Assembly (NCBI GenBank): GCA_035048495.1
Contig: CM068553.1
Span: forward strand, 15,439,190-15,503,189
From: Euptelea pleiosperma
Taxonomy: Eukaryota; Streptophyta; Magnoliopsida; Ranunculales; Eupteleaceae
DNA length: 64,000 nucleotides
Reading direction: 5' to 3'
The notes below the pieces were generated by a model that saw only the letters and a list, made by a program, of their open reading frames with translations, searched no databases and was not told the origin of the DNA. The first letter of the stretch is position 1. Every line of letters starts with the position of its first letter. Shown here piece after piece: positions 1 through 10,504 of the stretch. The translations under genes and the position numbers were made by a program.

Positions 1-1859
1 TCTCATGACCGGTGGGCCCACAATCAACCACAGAAGCTTAATATCAGTACCTAAAGACCCAATGGGCTATGACAAGAAGAGAAAAGCCAAGTATAGGCCA
101 AGCTAGAAGATCGCAAAGCCGGATCAAGAACCAAGATAGTGGACGGACCGAAGACCAATAGAATAACCAACATGTTTAAAACCACATCAAATGACATGAA
201 ACGATGGCTTGCTCTATTGGTGAAGCATAGAGAAGAAAATGATGAAGACCTGGGTTCAAGACCCTCCGCTAGCTCTTTTATCTTTATTTTGTATTGTTTT
301 CTCTCTCCTCTCTCCTAATTCTCTTTCTTCTCCCCATCTCTCTAAACTCTAACATCTAACCCTTAGATCTTCGGATCGACCACCTCGATCTTTAGATCGA
401 TCATCATCTAACACCACTAATCTCTTCTCCTCTAGCTCTATCCCATTTCTCATAGTTTTTCCACCATTAAATCTTCTATCGGACCGTTGGATCTTTTTAG
501 ATCCGACGGTTTGCCTATCTTGGTCCCGACACACATCATCTCACGATCACCACACAATTTCTCCTACCCATCATTCCCCACCTAATCTTAAGGCCCACTT
601 ATCCCACTTAATCCTGAAACCCTTCCTGGTTTGCTCACTTGAATGTCCATTTGCTCAAAAGCCAGGCAATCACTTACAACCATGGCAAGTGAGTGCATTG
701 CATCCATTTGCTCAAAAGCCAAGCAATCACTTGCAACCATGGCAAGTGATGCATCATAACCATTCATCCCTAACATTACCATGGTCGATCATTACCATCC
801 ATTTTAACCGCCTGATCAAATATCCGATCGTCATGATCACCTTTCATTTCTTAACCCATCCTATCCCAACCCTTCATTCGAATCTAACGGCCACATCACC
901 ATCTCCTAAATTCGCATAAAACCTCTTGCTAACTGCTTCATGCCCAACATCATATAAATACCTTAACCCTCATCCATAACACCCATCTCTCCATGCACCT
1001 GACTAATCCTAAGCGTTGGATGGACCACTCATGAGTGGCCCACAAACCTATGGGCTCTAACAAGCCCATCTCCACAAATCCATTCCACCATCTATGGGCT
1101 CTCATAAGCCCACAATTCAAACCAATAGGAGAAGTGGTCAACCTTGACCACTTCTCACATATCTCTCCACTCTCCCACGAATCTCTCTCATCTTACTTAT
1201 TTCCCTCTCCCACATCTCTCTCCCATCCTCTATAAGAAACCCACGGTTTCTTAAAACAATTCGGCTAGAGCCCACTTTGCCATGGTAAGCTCTTTCCTCT
1301 TCTTCCTCTCTCTAATTCCTACTCTATCAATTTACTTGCTTTCTAGATAGTTTATTCATATTTATGTTTTAATTTGTTTTCCAAAGCAATGTAGATTTCT
1401 TTTATTTATACATAAATTCAGTTTATTTGATGTAAATCTTACTTTCCTTTCATTATTGATTAGTTCTTAATTAATGGTGATCTCTCGTTCTAAAACCAAT
1501 ATGTTTTAATCTCTATCTTTTTAATTTCACCATCTTCTCTAGGTTTTGATTGCTTCTTATTTGTGTTTCACCCTTGTTAATTGTTGCATTTGGATTATGT
1601 AGAATTTCATTCTTAGTTTTAATAATCTCTATCCAAAAAGAATGTTTTAATCTTGATATCATCACCATTCTCACCCCTCCATAAATTATTAGCATTTTTC
1701 GTTATCATTGTTCAATTATTTGTCCTAACCCCGAGTGCGGACGATATCCAACATACCACTGTGCGAAAAGTTTCATATTTTGTAGGATAAAGTCTCTAAT
1801 TATAAATATTGTTGAAACAGTGGATTTTCGATCTAACGACACGGAAATCATTTGTTTCA
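1..1859 (+). mobile_element. Solo LTR (Athila-associated family, 'LTR-T'), cut by window start
   Basis: This is the 3' part of a long terminal repeat. It is collinear with the LTRs at 33200-35851 (minus) and 45475-51336 (plus): the same tRNA-like segment, pyrimidine-rich stretches, the 'cgagtgcgga' block near 1730 and an end resembling '...cgacacgg...tttca'. No primer-binding site follows the CA end at 1859, so it is read as a solo LTR. The left end and TSD lie outside the window. Open reading frames inside it (for example 349-534 and 689-919) have no recognisable domain and are not treated as genes. Confidence 0.75.
205..275 (+). other. tRNA-like segment inside LTR-T
   Basis: A D-arm-like hairpin (TGCTCTATTGGTGAAGCA) is followed about 25 nt later by a T-arm-like hairpin with loop TTCAAGA between GGG and CCC. 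These positions correspond to Pol III A and B boxes. The segment recurs at the same place in the LTRs at 35351-35425 and 45920-45990, so it belongs to the LTR. No acceptor stem is evident, so it is not called a tRNA gene. Confidence 0.5.
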
Positions 1860-1943
1860 ATGGGATTTTTAGGATTTTAATAATATAACCTTTGGAGGTA
1901 TTTCAGATATTTCATTATATAAGAGATTTCTATATGTATATAT

Positions 1944-2336
1944 ACTGGGATAAAATGACTAATGCTATTCTTAATAATGAATGACTAATGGATCTGGGGC
2001 CCACATGCATATGAGCTGAGAGCTGATTTTTGGTGAGGATGATCTCTTCACCATGGAGATCATCCTCACAAAAAATCGGTAATTTTTAAGACTTCTAACC
2101 CTATCAAATATGGACTTAAATTTAACGATGAAAATGGATGGTCCAAAACTTCTCAATTTGCAATCCACTTTTCATAAGGCTACTAGTGTTGGATGGAGCT
2201 GAGTTTTTGTGAGGATGATATCCTTGGTGAGGAGATCATCCTCACAAAAGATCAGCCCTTAACTCATCTACATGTGGGTCCCACATCCATTAGTCGTTAT
2301 ATTAATAAGAAGATCATTAGTCATTTTATCCATCCC
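1944..2336. mobile_element. Foldback MITE, family C, with 10-bp TSD
   Basis: Inverted arms run the length of this 393-bp element and contain the family C signature 'gaggatgatctc...gagatcatcctc'. It is flanked on both sides by ATGTATATAT (1934-1943 and 2337-2346). TSDs of 9-10 bp are typical of Mutator-like elements. There is no coding capacity. Confidence 0.75.
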
Positions 2337-2346
2337 ATGTATATAT

Positions 2347-2792
2347 CTATTCTAAAGAGCATTGTGGTTTCACTTGTAAATTGAGAGAGTGAGAGAGAGG
2401 AAACTATTGTAACCCTAATTCTTTAGAGATAATAAAAAACTCTTTTCACCTGTGGACTTAAGCAAACTATCAAACTGCGTAAATTTTGGTGTGTCAATGA
2501 GATTGATCACTTTGGTTCTCTTTATTTTTGGTTGTTCGTGAAAGGTCGATTATCAACAGTATTGGTGGACCCTAACAATATCTACCAAACCAAAGATTTT
2601 CCTCTCATAATTCTTGAAGTATTTAATAAACTAATAATATATTGAGCCTTAAATATAATGCTTAAAGTAATTAATCATTACAAAGCTAGGAGTACATAAC
2701 TCATAAAGAAGAAGATAAATAATTGTAACAGTATGAGCCTAAAATATAAGACATCTATAAGGGAAGAGAGTGGAAGATGGAGAATTGTTACA
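2347..2792 (-). other. 3' flank / probable 3' UTR of WAK gene 1
   Basis: No gene is seen here. The sequence next to the stop codon of WAK gene 1 aligns with that next to gene 2 (about 22690-22963), including 'caaagattttcctc' and 'gaagatggagaattgttaca', so the duplicated unit extended past the coding region. A minus-strand AATAAA lies near 2520; whether it is used is unknown. Confidence 0.5.
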
Positions 2793-4024
2793 CTACATGG
2801 TGGAAATAATAGGGGAATAATCATTGTCCTCGTGAAATGATAAACTAAACGATCCTAGTTCAATGTTGAACGGGAGCATTGATTTGTTCTCCAAGCTATT
2901 CTTACCAATTGTACTGCCAGAGTGATGGCTTGATGGCTCATCTACAAGATAATTTGGGCCATTTTGATGAACCAACGAACAACCATTGGACCTTCTCAAC
3001 TCCTCTAGCACTGTTGTAACTTCTTTCATCGTTGGCCTTTTTCTTCCATTCAAATTTAAGCATCTCTTTGCAAGCTTTGCAACTGCTAGGAGCTCATCTT
3101 TCGTGCCCTCCTCTGTCACTCGATCCTCTAGAACCTGAAAAATTTGGTTTGCCTTCATTGATGAAATGAAATATGTAATTAGATTTCTTTGTTCTTCAGT
3201 TCGCAAGTATGATATCGGCTTTTCTCCTGTTAAAAGCTCAACAAGAACTACTCCAAAACTATAAACATCACTCTTATCTGTATACTGATGCGATTGAAAG
3301 TATTCTGGGTCTAAGTACCCAAGTGTTCCTTGCACGAGTGTTGTTAAGTGAGTATGTTCTTCTGAAATAGACCTTGAAATTCCAAAGTTGGCAAATTTTG
3401 CTATGAAATTCTCATCTAGGAGTATGTTGCCAGACTTGATATCTCTATGAAAGATTGGTATGGAAGCTGCAGAGTGCAAATAAGCAAGAGCTCCCGCCAC
3501 TTCTGTAGCTATCCTTAAGCGATCTTCCCATGAAACCGAAGATGCATAGCTCTTGTCGTGGATATGATCGAAGAGAGTTCCGCTAGAAACAAATTCATAG
3601 ACCAATAATGGAACTTCAGTTTCTAAACAACAACCCAACAATTTCACCACATTCCTATGATCAATCTGGGAAAGAAGTGCAATCTCATTAATAAATTGCT
3701 CTATCTGGTTCTCTTCCAGTGTTATAGCCTTCTTAATAGCTACTATTCCACCATTTTGTAGCATTCCTTTATAAACAGTACCAGCACCTCCTCTCCCAAG
3801 TATTTGATTCTCATTGTAGTTGTCTGTTGCCTTTTCAAGTTCCTCCAAACTGAAGATTTTGGCTTTTACGACATCACTATTTTGTTGTTGTAAAAGTAAA
3901 CCACCATTTTTCTTGAAGAAATTTTCTTTGAGTTTAATATGCCTTCTTCTCTTCAGTACTAGATACATCCAGTAACTACCACCCAGAATTATAAGCACGC
4001 AGATTGTGCATACGCCAACAATAC
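2793..4024 (-). CDS. WAK gene 1, exon 3 (transmembrane segment and kinase, NFG variant)
   Basis: The acceptor 'catgtag' is placed by alignment with gene 2 and gives [16 protein letters not shown] as the membrane helix, followed by an RRR stop-transfer. Kinase motifs: [12 protein letters not shown] loop, VAIKK, alpha-C Glu in [16 protein letters not shown], then [10 protein letters not shown] where ADFG is expected, LDPEYF and [11 protein letters not shown]. The Asp-to-Asn change equals one G-to-A transition (GAC to AAC). No stop or frameshift interrupts the exon, so the gene may still make a full-length receptor. Confidence 0.88.
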
Positions 4025-7000
4025 CTACATGACTCCCAAAGTTAGAAATATTTTTGGTTAAAAGAGTCATAACATTCTTGTTAGTGATCTACAATGCCAT
4101 CCTACAAAATTGCCACATGGCACACAATTGGAGTCCACTGAGACATAGTCCACTTTTGCTCTAAGACGTAGTGAGGAAAAATTGGAAAAATTTACGATAC
4201 ATAAGTCACTCAAAGTGCCACGGACCGCATTCTTTGGGGCCCAGTGATCCCATACGTTGTTTGTCCATAAATTTTTTAGGTGGGCAGGATTCCCCATGCA
4301 GTTGATGCAGAGGACTATCGTGGCCCTACATAGATCATTTTTTTGGGCCCACTTACCACATGGATGTTTAGCCAACTCATTGGTGGATAAACAAAAATCA
4401 GCTGATAGATGATTTTAGCCATCGGATTTTCTACAAAAAATTCTGCTTAAATTCAAATGTTATAATCAATCCTAAAAAGGTACTAAAATCTATGGCTAGA
4501 AACAAATCAGGTTGAGTTTTTGTATGTATATCCAACAAAAGGTGGGCCAAACATCCATGCGGCCTGTTAGTGGGCCCAAACAAATGTGCTATGTAGGACC
4601 ACGAGACTCCTCTATACGTTGATTGCATCCAAAGTCCTCTACATCTAACATATTTCCGGTTTGTCCACACCATACAAACCTACACACCATGGGCTTGAAA
4701 CCAACCTATAGGCATGTTCATGGAGCATGTGATGAAAAAATGCTCATATCCAATGGCTAGAAATCATCAATCATGATGATTTTTGGTGTGCCAACAAAGG
4801 TGTGGACAAACCACTGATGGGGGGTGTCACTGGACCTGAAAGAATGTGCCACATGACACTTTCAGGGACTTTTGTACAAAAATTTTGGTACAGAATTCTG
4901 TATTATAGGACGGTTCAGAAAAATTCCCACGGGCGTATCTAGTCTTCACTGTTTCTGAAAAACAGGTTAACACGGTTTTCAAAAAGTTTAAATTTCAAAA
5001 TGATAAGGAAAAAACATTTCTCATCACCACATATTTGAGCAAAAATTGACTCCAATGTTTGGTCAACTACTCAATGTTGAACTTGAACCTATACATACCA
5101 AAAATCAACGGTCAACCTGATAGGTGATTCCTAGCTGTTGGGTTTGAGCATTTTGTTCCTCATGGGCTTGGAACCCACCCAATGTTTTTTCTCCCATGGA
5201 CTAGTATATCAAGCTCATGATTTCTCAAATCTTTCGGTCAGCAGGCCCATATGCCCCACTTTGACGGTCTCTATAACTAATGGACCTTACCTCTATAGAG
5301 GTGCACATAAAGATAAAGACAGACCCGCTTCAAACACATGGAAAGTGTCAAACATAGCATGGGTGTGCGAGACGTCTTCTTATTGTTGAGCTGTGATTTT
5401 AAGGGTTAGTGTTACCTGCCACAAGACGTATCCCTGGAGATGCTTTAGGATCAGGTGTGCAGCGGGTTCGATTTAAAAAACCGTCGCCATGGTAGCCATG
5501 TGGACAAGAGCAGCTGTAACTCCCATTCGTATTGGTGCATACCGCATAACCATTAATATCACAACTGTAGCTGTAATAGTAGTCCAGTTCCAGGCACTCG
5601 TCGATATCTTGATCAAGCCCATCACCAGAAAATGTAAGATAACCCATGTTAGCTAATTTGAAATCAAAGCAACAGCTAGATATATATCACCAGTCCGGCT
5701 TATTTTTGGTGTATATGTTGTCACCATGGATAAAATATTTGTTGTTCCCTTTGGACTTCAAATTTTGAAGACTTCCCCCTCCCAAAAATTCCTCGTGGAA
5801 CATCTTTTTATTCCGACTGACCTTTTGGGTGTCTTCTCAACCATTTGGCGGACCTATATACCGAAAATCAGCTTGATCCACAATTTCTAACAGTTATATC
5901 TTAGCATCCAAATAAGTGTTTCAATCCAACGGCCATAAATTATGATATTAAATTGCTCAGATCCAACAGTAAGAAATTACCAACTTAAGAGGTGGACCAA
6001 ACATCCATAAGGTCAGTGGGCCCTAAATAGTGCTCCACGTGGAATTTTGGGAGGAATACTTCATACTTTGATGTCTCCCACGGACTACAAACTCGGATTC
6101 GTCACCATGGTAGCCACGTTTACAAGAGCAGTTGAAATCAAAACACTAAGGGCGTGTTTGATTCCCAAGTAAGAAAATTACATTTTCCTTGGGAAAACGT
6201 AGCCATTTTAAATCTGTAAATTTTTTCTTAGCAAGCTATTTAAATCTGAATAATTTTCCCCAACTAAGCCCGGAATTCATTTCCCATCCAGATAGGGGAT
6301 GATTCATTTCCACCTGAAAATACGCTTTTATTTTCTAACATGATTGAAATATGTCAGTTGCAATCAATCTGCCATTTTAGGCAGTTCCCAAATACATTTT
6401 CTCGGAAATTTTTTTTGTGCAATCAAACATGTCCTAAGGTACCAAACATCAAACCAATTTTTGTTCCTGCTTTTGAGGTGCATTTTCGGCCAATGACAGC
6501 CCCATACCCCGACCATGGACCTTGGATCATGTCATCATTACTCTTTTAACATGGGGTATATGTATCTACGCGTTTCTTATCAACTTTTTTTTTTTTTTTT
6601 CTAACAATGAGTTTTGCCACCATTGATGATGGGTCATATTATGTGCCACGTGGCACACTATTAGAGACCACTGACCGTATGGATGTTTTGTCATTCCCTA
6701 GTTGGGCTTCCATATCAAAATTCATCATGATTAGTAATTTCTATCCAAGTATTTTTCTTAGTTTAGTTTTAACCGAAGATTTTGATCATTATGATCCAAA
6801 CGATACAAATCACTAATCACGCTTATTTTTGTTACATAAGTTTATCTAGGGATGGACCAAACATCCATACGGTCAGTAGCCTCTAATAATATGCCACGTA
6901 TCGCATATTGTGGGTCCATCATCATATAAATTTTGCTGGCAATAAAGTATAAGTGCTACGTCAGGATGCAATAAGAGCTTTTAAAGTTGATTCGAGATGT

Positions 7001-10000
7001 AAAAATTGAATGACCAAATCACCCTTGTAAATTAAAAAAATTTAAAAGTGGAAAGAAATATTTTTTGTTAATTTAAGGAAATTGAGGGCATAGTAAGAAT
7101 AAGAATTTTTTTTTACTTTTTTAACATTGAATGAGTTGCAGGGTGACGTGCTATTTGACACTTAAATTAAAAGAACAAAAATTATCTGCCATGTAATTAA
7201 ATTAAAAAAAAGAAAAGAAGAAAAATAAGGGTATTTGTGAGATATTGAGCTTTAGGATGGAGCATGCAAGAAGGGCCTTGGTCCGTTAAATAGTAGAATA
7301 GATAGATGAATCGTTCAAGGTTCAAAGGAGGCCGTTTTAACGGTATAGCCGACTAGGAGCATTACCGTTAAAACGGAAAAAAAATGGTCAGGGGCAAAAA
7401 TGTAAAAAAATGAAATTAAACGGATTTTAACTAAAAAAATGAAAAAATGCCCTGAAATTCAAAATTTGATATTGAAAATTTTAAAAACAAAAAAATGAAA
7501 TTTAATGAGAAAAAAAATGTATTTTAAAGGATTTTACGACCATTTTTTCACAAAATTTTCCAGAATTTAACGGTTGTTAAAACGTTTTTAACAGTCGTTA
7601 AAACAAAAAAAAAGGCCGTTAAATGCAAAGTGTTGAAACGTGTTTAAACGATTTTAATGGAAACCGGCTTGGAGCGTTAACATTTAAACGGCCATTTTTA
7701 AAACCTTGGAATCGATCACTTTTGTGAGTAACTTGAAATATTAAAAATTAAAGGGTAATTTTTAACACCCCCTAAAATTTCAAAGTAATTAGTAATATAC
7801 CCCTTAACTGAGGCAGATAAAAGTTCTCCAAAAATATTTGGGTCGTCATGTAACTAGGTATAGCTCATGCTTTTTGGTTCCACACCATTTTTGTTACTCA
7901 CAGCGGCCACCTAGAACCACTGACCGCATGGATGTTTAGCCCACCCTTTTTTAGGCCATTTGTTGAATTCAACATTTTTTTAGTAATTAAATCAACGGCT
8001 AAAAATCATCAAACTAGCCGGTTTTTGGTATGAATATCTACTAAGGATTGGGCAAAATCAAGGTTTAAAAAACGGCCGTTATAACGGATTCGGACCTACC
8101 CTGTTACGTTATATATGGACCGTTAAAACGTCCAAAAAATAACAGCCGTTAATTTCCCTTATTTTTCCGTTATAACGAAAATAACGACCGTTATTTCTGG
8201 AAAATTTTGTGAAAAAATACAACCTTTATTTTCGTTTTTTTCCGTTATATTCCGTTATTTTTTATTTTTAAAATTTTGAAATTCAAAATCTGAATTTCAG
8301 CGCTATTTTTCAATTTTTTCCGTTATTTCAGTTATATTCTATTATTTTCCATTTTTTTCCCATTTTTCCGTTGTTGCCCCCTGAGCGTTTTTTTGTTATA
8401 ACTGAAAAAACGGTAACGCCCCCAGCCCGTTGTACCGTTATAACGGTCCCATTTAAACCTTGGGCTAAACATCCATACGGTCAGTGGGCCCATCTGCCCA
8501 ACTTTGACGGTCCCCTGGGACAAAATCCTGGTACACTCTTAGTGGACGGTGACCGTATGGATGTTTGGCCAGTCCCTCAGTGGACGTTTAAACCAAAAAT
8601 CAGCCTGATTAGTGATTTCAAAGTGATTCGATTGAATTTTTTTTTCGTGGGTTGATTTCAACGGTAGGATTTCAAGAATTATTGAGAGTTATTTGGGTGC
8701 AAAGATCCAAAGGTTGTAAATTACTAATCAGGCTGATTTTTGGTTTATATGTCCACCAAGGAACTGGCCAAACATCCATACAATCAGTGTCCAATAAGAT
8801 TTTGCCATGTGGCCTATATTTTGCATTGAGACAGAAGTCTTACTAAAAAACTTTCTAAGAAATTTACTCTAAAATTCTGTGCACATGCATTACCTCACAC
8901 GAGTGCTCTGGAAATTTGACACTGTGAATGACAACCGTAGATTTCTATGCTTAGTATACTTGGTACAGAAATCTACGGCTGTCATTCACTGTCATCAAAT
9001 TTCACTATCATCAAAGCATTTATGGTCATATAAGCTACCTTAATTTGCCCTAGAAAATAAACAACTTAATTACCTTTGCATCCATGGGGGAGATAAGGGC
9101 TCCCTTGGTAACACTCCTCGCATCTACACCAATATCTAGGGTAATCGGTGTAGTAAGCACATTCGCTGTTTGCGGCGACGCAAGCATAAGATGCCGAGTC
9201 AACTCTTCGAGCTTCTTCGCATGTCTCGTTCCCAATTCTCCAGTCTAGCACCACCGGAATCGGAGTTCTATTGAAGGTACCATTAGTGGAGAGATCCGAT
9301 ACATTGAAACTGAAGTTATAATATGAGGAACTATCAAAAAATTCAGAATCAGCTGCTAGGAAGGCATAGCTGCAGCGGTTGTACTCCAATGAATTAGTGT
9401 GGTTGTATCTGCTATCGAGACTGCTTTTAAACATCTGAAGTCCCGGCGGGGGAAGGGTGACCTGGCAACAACCATTCCCGGATGAACAAGAATCGTCTTC
9501 CACATCCGTGCTGTTGACGCAATAGGACATGCACCCGCTCTGGATGTCGTGCCCTATAGAGTCACCGAAGAATGCGACGGTGTCACAACCGATGGCCGTG
9601 AAGCGGTTGGAGGTCGAATACCAGAAAGGGCTTCCCCTCAAATCGGGCCAGGCCAAGGAATCCGTTGGATAGGAAAGTCTCACCCCCTGCGAGTCATAAC
9701 AGTCGCTAACATACGGACCATTGATAATCACTCGTTGTCTGCCGGCGTATGATGTCAAATTTAGAATCTCAACGTTAACAGTATCCAGGAAGGCTCTGGT
9801 GCCGTTGCATGTTATTTTGTACCCGGCATCTCTATGGCATCGCTCTCCGATTCCGAACGGGTAGGGAATCCTCACGTTTCCACATGTTTCTTGGCAATTA
9901 GGCAAGACTTCAGATGTTGATGATACGGCAGTTGCCCAAAATAACAAGAGTAGAAGAAGTAAAAGCAATAGCGGAACTGTGGATCCACTTCTTTCTTTCA

Positions 10001-10001
10001 T
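2793..10001 (-). CDS. WAK gene 1: wall-associated receptor kinase-like, three exons, predicted pseudokinase
   Basis: WAKs are plasma-membrane receptors that bind pectin outside the cell and signal through a cytosolic Ser/Thr kinase. Exons are 9074-10001, 5416-5607 and 2793-4024, joined by GT-AG introns in phase 1 both times, giving about 783 residues (typical for WAK-like proteins). Order: signal peptide with a run of ten Leu (1-30), GUB_WAK domain (about 36-309), six-Cys calcium-binding EGF (310-373), transmembrane helix (about 375-397), kinase (about 431-720). The ATG at 10001 was preferred over an in-frame one at 10052 because it precedes the signal peptide directly and aligns with gene 2. 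The glycine loop, VAIK lysine and HRD are present, but the DFG aspartate is Asn (codon 3387-3389), so loss of catalysis is predicted. Intron 1 (3.5 kb) is full of MITEs. No TATA box was recognised upstream. Confidence 0.88.
4130..4900. repeat. Two nested foldback MITEs in intron 2 of WAK gene 1
   Basis: An outer foldback ('accaaaaatcatcatga...' type arms) has a counterpart in intron 2 of gene 2 (24360-24750) and so predates the duplication. A second foldback (about 4298-4632, arms around 'gatgcagaggact' and 'ccctacatag') sits inside it and is absent from gene 2, so it arrived later. Boundaries are approximate. Confidence 0.55.
4901..5415 (-). other. Remainder of WAK gene 1 intron 2
   Basis: No gene or RNA is recognised. 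The stretch aligns with 24760-25030 of gene 2 intron 2 ('tttctcatcacc', 'ggtttgagc', 'catgggct'), so it is ancestral intron sequence. An open frame at 5138-5389 has no matching frame in gene 2 and is not a gene. Confidence 0.5.
5416..5607 (-). CDS. WAK gene 1, exon 2 (EGF_CA)
   Basis: The acceptor after 'cttgatcaag' adds AT to the exon-1 G and creates the Asp of DIDEC, the calcium-binding EGF signature. Six cysteines in EGF spacing follow, with the core [20 protein letters not shown]. The donor GCAG|gtaac at 5416 leaves phase 1. The length of 192 bp compares with 174 bp in gene 2. Confidence 0.85.
5780..6055. mobile_element. Foldback MITE, family A-like, intron 1 of WAK gene 1
   Basis: The arms pair from 'cctcccaaaaattcc' on the left to 'aattttgggagg' on the right and carry the family A signature 'ccaaacatcca...ggtcagtgggc' with a CACGTG motif near the right tip. 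No clear TSD was found. Confidence 0.5.
6085..6141 (-). pseudogene. Relic of a WAK EGF exon inside intron 1 of gene 1
   Basis: About 55 bases ('tcaccatggtagccacg', 'tttacaagagcag') closely match the middle of EGF exon 2 of gene 2 (near 25425-25455) and of gene 1 itself (near 5485-5520), on the same strand. The match is cut a few bases before a PIF-type MITE at 6150. It has no complete frame and is best read as the remains of an additional or duplicated EGF exon. Confidence 0.6.
6150..6434. mobile_element. Tourist-like (PIF/Harbinger) MITE with TAA TSD
   Basis: Terminal inverted repeats GGGCGTGTTTGAT and ATCAAACATGTCC are bounded by TAA on both sides (6147-6149 and 6435-6437), the PIF/Harbinger signature. 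Its interior shares AAGCCCGGAATTCATTTCC with the left subterminal region of the large element at 30328-40616, which also has the same TIR. It is 285 bp long and non-coding. Confidence 0.8.
6612..6944. mobile_element. Foldback MITE, family A, intron 1 of WAK gene 1
   Basis: Inverted arms run from GCCACCATTGATGATGG to the right-hand 'ccatcatcatat...gctggc'. The family motif 'gaccgtatggatgttt' is in the left arm and its complement in the right arm. A perfect G-box (CCACGTGG) lies in the left arm near 6650. Confidence 0.6.
7317..7708. mobile_element. Foldback element, 'CCGTT' family, 9-bp TSD
   Basis: This 392-bp element is built from many CCGTT/AACGG units, with ends AAGGTTCAAAGGAGGCC and ...TTTTTAAAACCTTG. 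It is flanked by GAATCGTTC (7308-7316) and GAATCGATC (7709-7717), a 9-bp TSD with one mismatch. It has no open frame. Confidence 0.75.
7890..8535. mobile_element. Foldback MITE split by a CCGTT element
   Basis: The left arm (about 7890-8049: 'gaccgcatggatgtttagcc', 'atcaacggctaaaa') and right arm ('ctaaacatccatacggtcag' from 8465) belong to one family A/B foldback. Between them lies the CCGTT element at 8059-8461. Outer edges are approximate. Confidence 0.55.
8059..8461. mobile_element. CCGTT-family foldback nested in a MITE
   Basis: This is the opposite orientation to the copy at 7317: it begins CAAGGTTTAAAAAACGG and ends CCATTTAAACCTT. Flanks are GGGCAAAAT (8050-8058) and GGGCTAAAC (8462-8470), a decayed 9-bp TSD in the target word GGGCTAAAC of the host MITE. 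It is 403 bp and non-coding. Confidence 0.65.
8536..8850. mobile_element. Foldback MITE, family A, intron 1 of WAK gene 1
   Basis: Both arms carry the full family motif: 'gaccgtatggatgtttggcc', 'accaaaaatcagcctgatta' on the left and the complement on the right. The centre is 'aaagatccaaaggttgtaaa'. No TSD was resolved. Confidence 0.6.
8911..9002. repeat. Short hairpin repeat
   Basis: The left arm 'gacaaccgtagatttct' pairs with the right arm 'agaaatctacggctgtc' across a short loop, with the pairing extended by 'aaatttgacactgtgaat'. It lies 70 bp downstream of the exon 1 donor of WAK gene 1, so it would form a stem in the pre-mRNA. No family was recognised. Confidence 0.6.
9074..10001 (-). CDS. 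WAK gene 1, exon 1 (signal peptide and GUB_WAK domain)
   Basis: This exon encodes 309 residues plus one base. The start MKERSG leads into a poly-Leu hydrophobic core. The motif [14 protein letters not shown] is the hallmark of the galacturonan-binding domain, and many paired cysteines follow. The exon ends in an EGF-like stretch (PYLPHGCK). The donor is AAAG|gtaatt at 9074. Compared with gene 2, the usual small or Gly position before YQG is Cys (CEECYQG), an odd change in the first EGF-like loop. Confidence 0.85.
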
Positions 10002-10504
10002 CTTTTTCTGATAGGAGGAGGTTGATACTTGATAGTACAACATAACTGACATTTCTTCCCTTTAAGTAAGTAGCAGGCCCATAGGATTATTAAGAAATAA
10101 CTACGAAGTTGCTCGCGGGTTTCTCTTTTGCTCTTCTTTGAGACTTTGACTAGTTGCTAACCATCGTTATAACGGTAACGCCCCAGTCCTGTTGTGTGAG
10201 AGAAGAGGACGTGCGTACAAAATCTTCCCCCTGGAAAAAGCTAGCGGAGGGAAATTTTGTTCCACCAGTTGATGAGTGGTCCTTCCAGTAGGTCCACCAC
10301 ATTCATTCATGGGTCAGAGGGCCAGGTCGCACATTTCTTTGCTCCACAGTTCCACATGGAAAAATGTTCCACAGACTAAATTTATTGTTTTCAGATTTAC
10401 GGTTAGTCGTGGTGAAATTTTTTACCGTGAGAACCAAGACACCTGACACTCGTTCGGGACCCACTGACAAGACTTATACACCAAAAATCAGCCTGATTCG
10501 TGAT
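10002..10504 (-). promoter_or_regulatory. Upstream region of WAK gene 1
   Basis: No confident TATA box was found. A TTGACT W-box core (WRKY-type site) lies at 10146-10151, and WAKs are often pathogen-responsive, but one site is weak evidence. A CCGTT scrap is at 10160-10195. From about 10200 the sequence is a diverged copy of 16010-16330 ('gcggagggaaattttgtt', 'cgtggtgaaa'). Confidence 0.35.

Noticed and set aside
9050..9235. Frames antisense or out of phase to WAK exons (also 27056-27241, 23083-23343, 9549-9752)
   Set aside because: Shadows of the exon coding frames; no independent evidence.
10052..10052. Upstream ATG of WAK gene 1 as the true start
   Set aside because: The extra 17 residues precede the hydrophobic signal sequence and have no counterpart in gene 2, whose own upstream extension differs completely.
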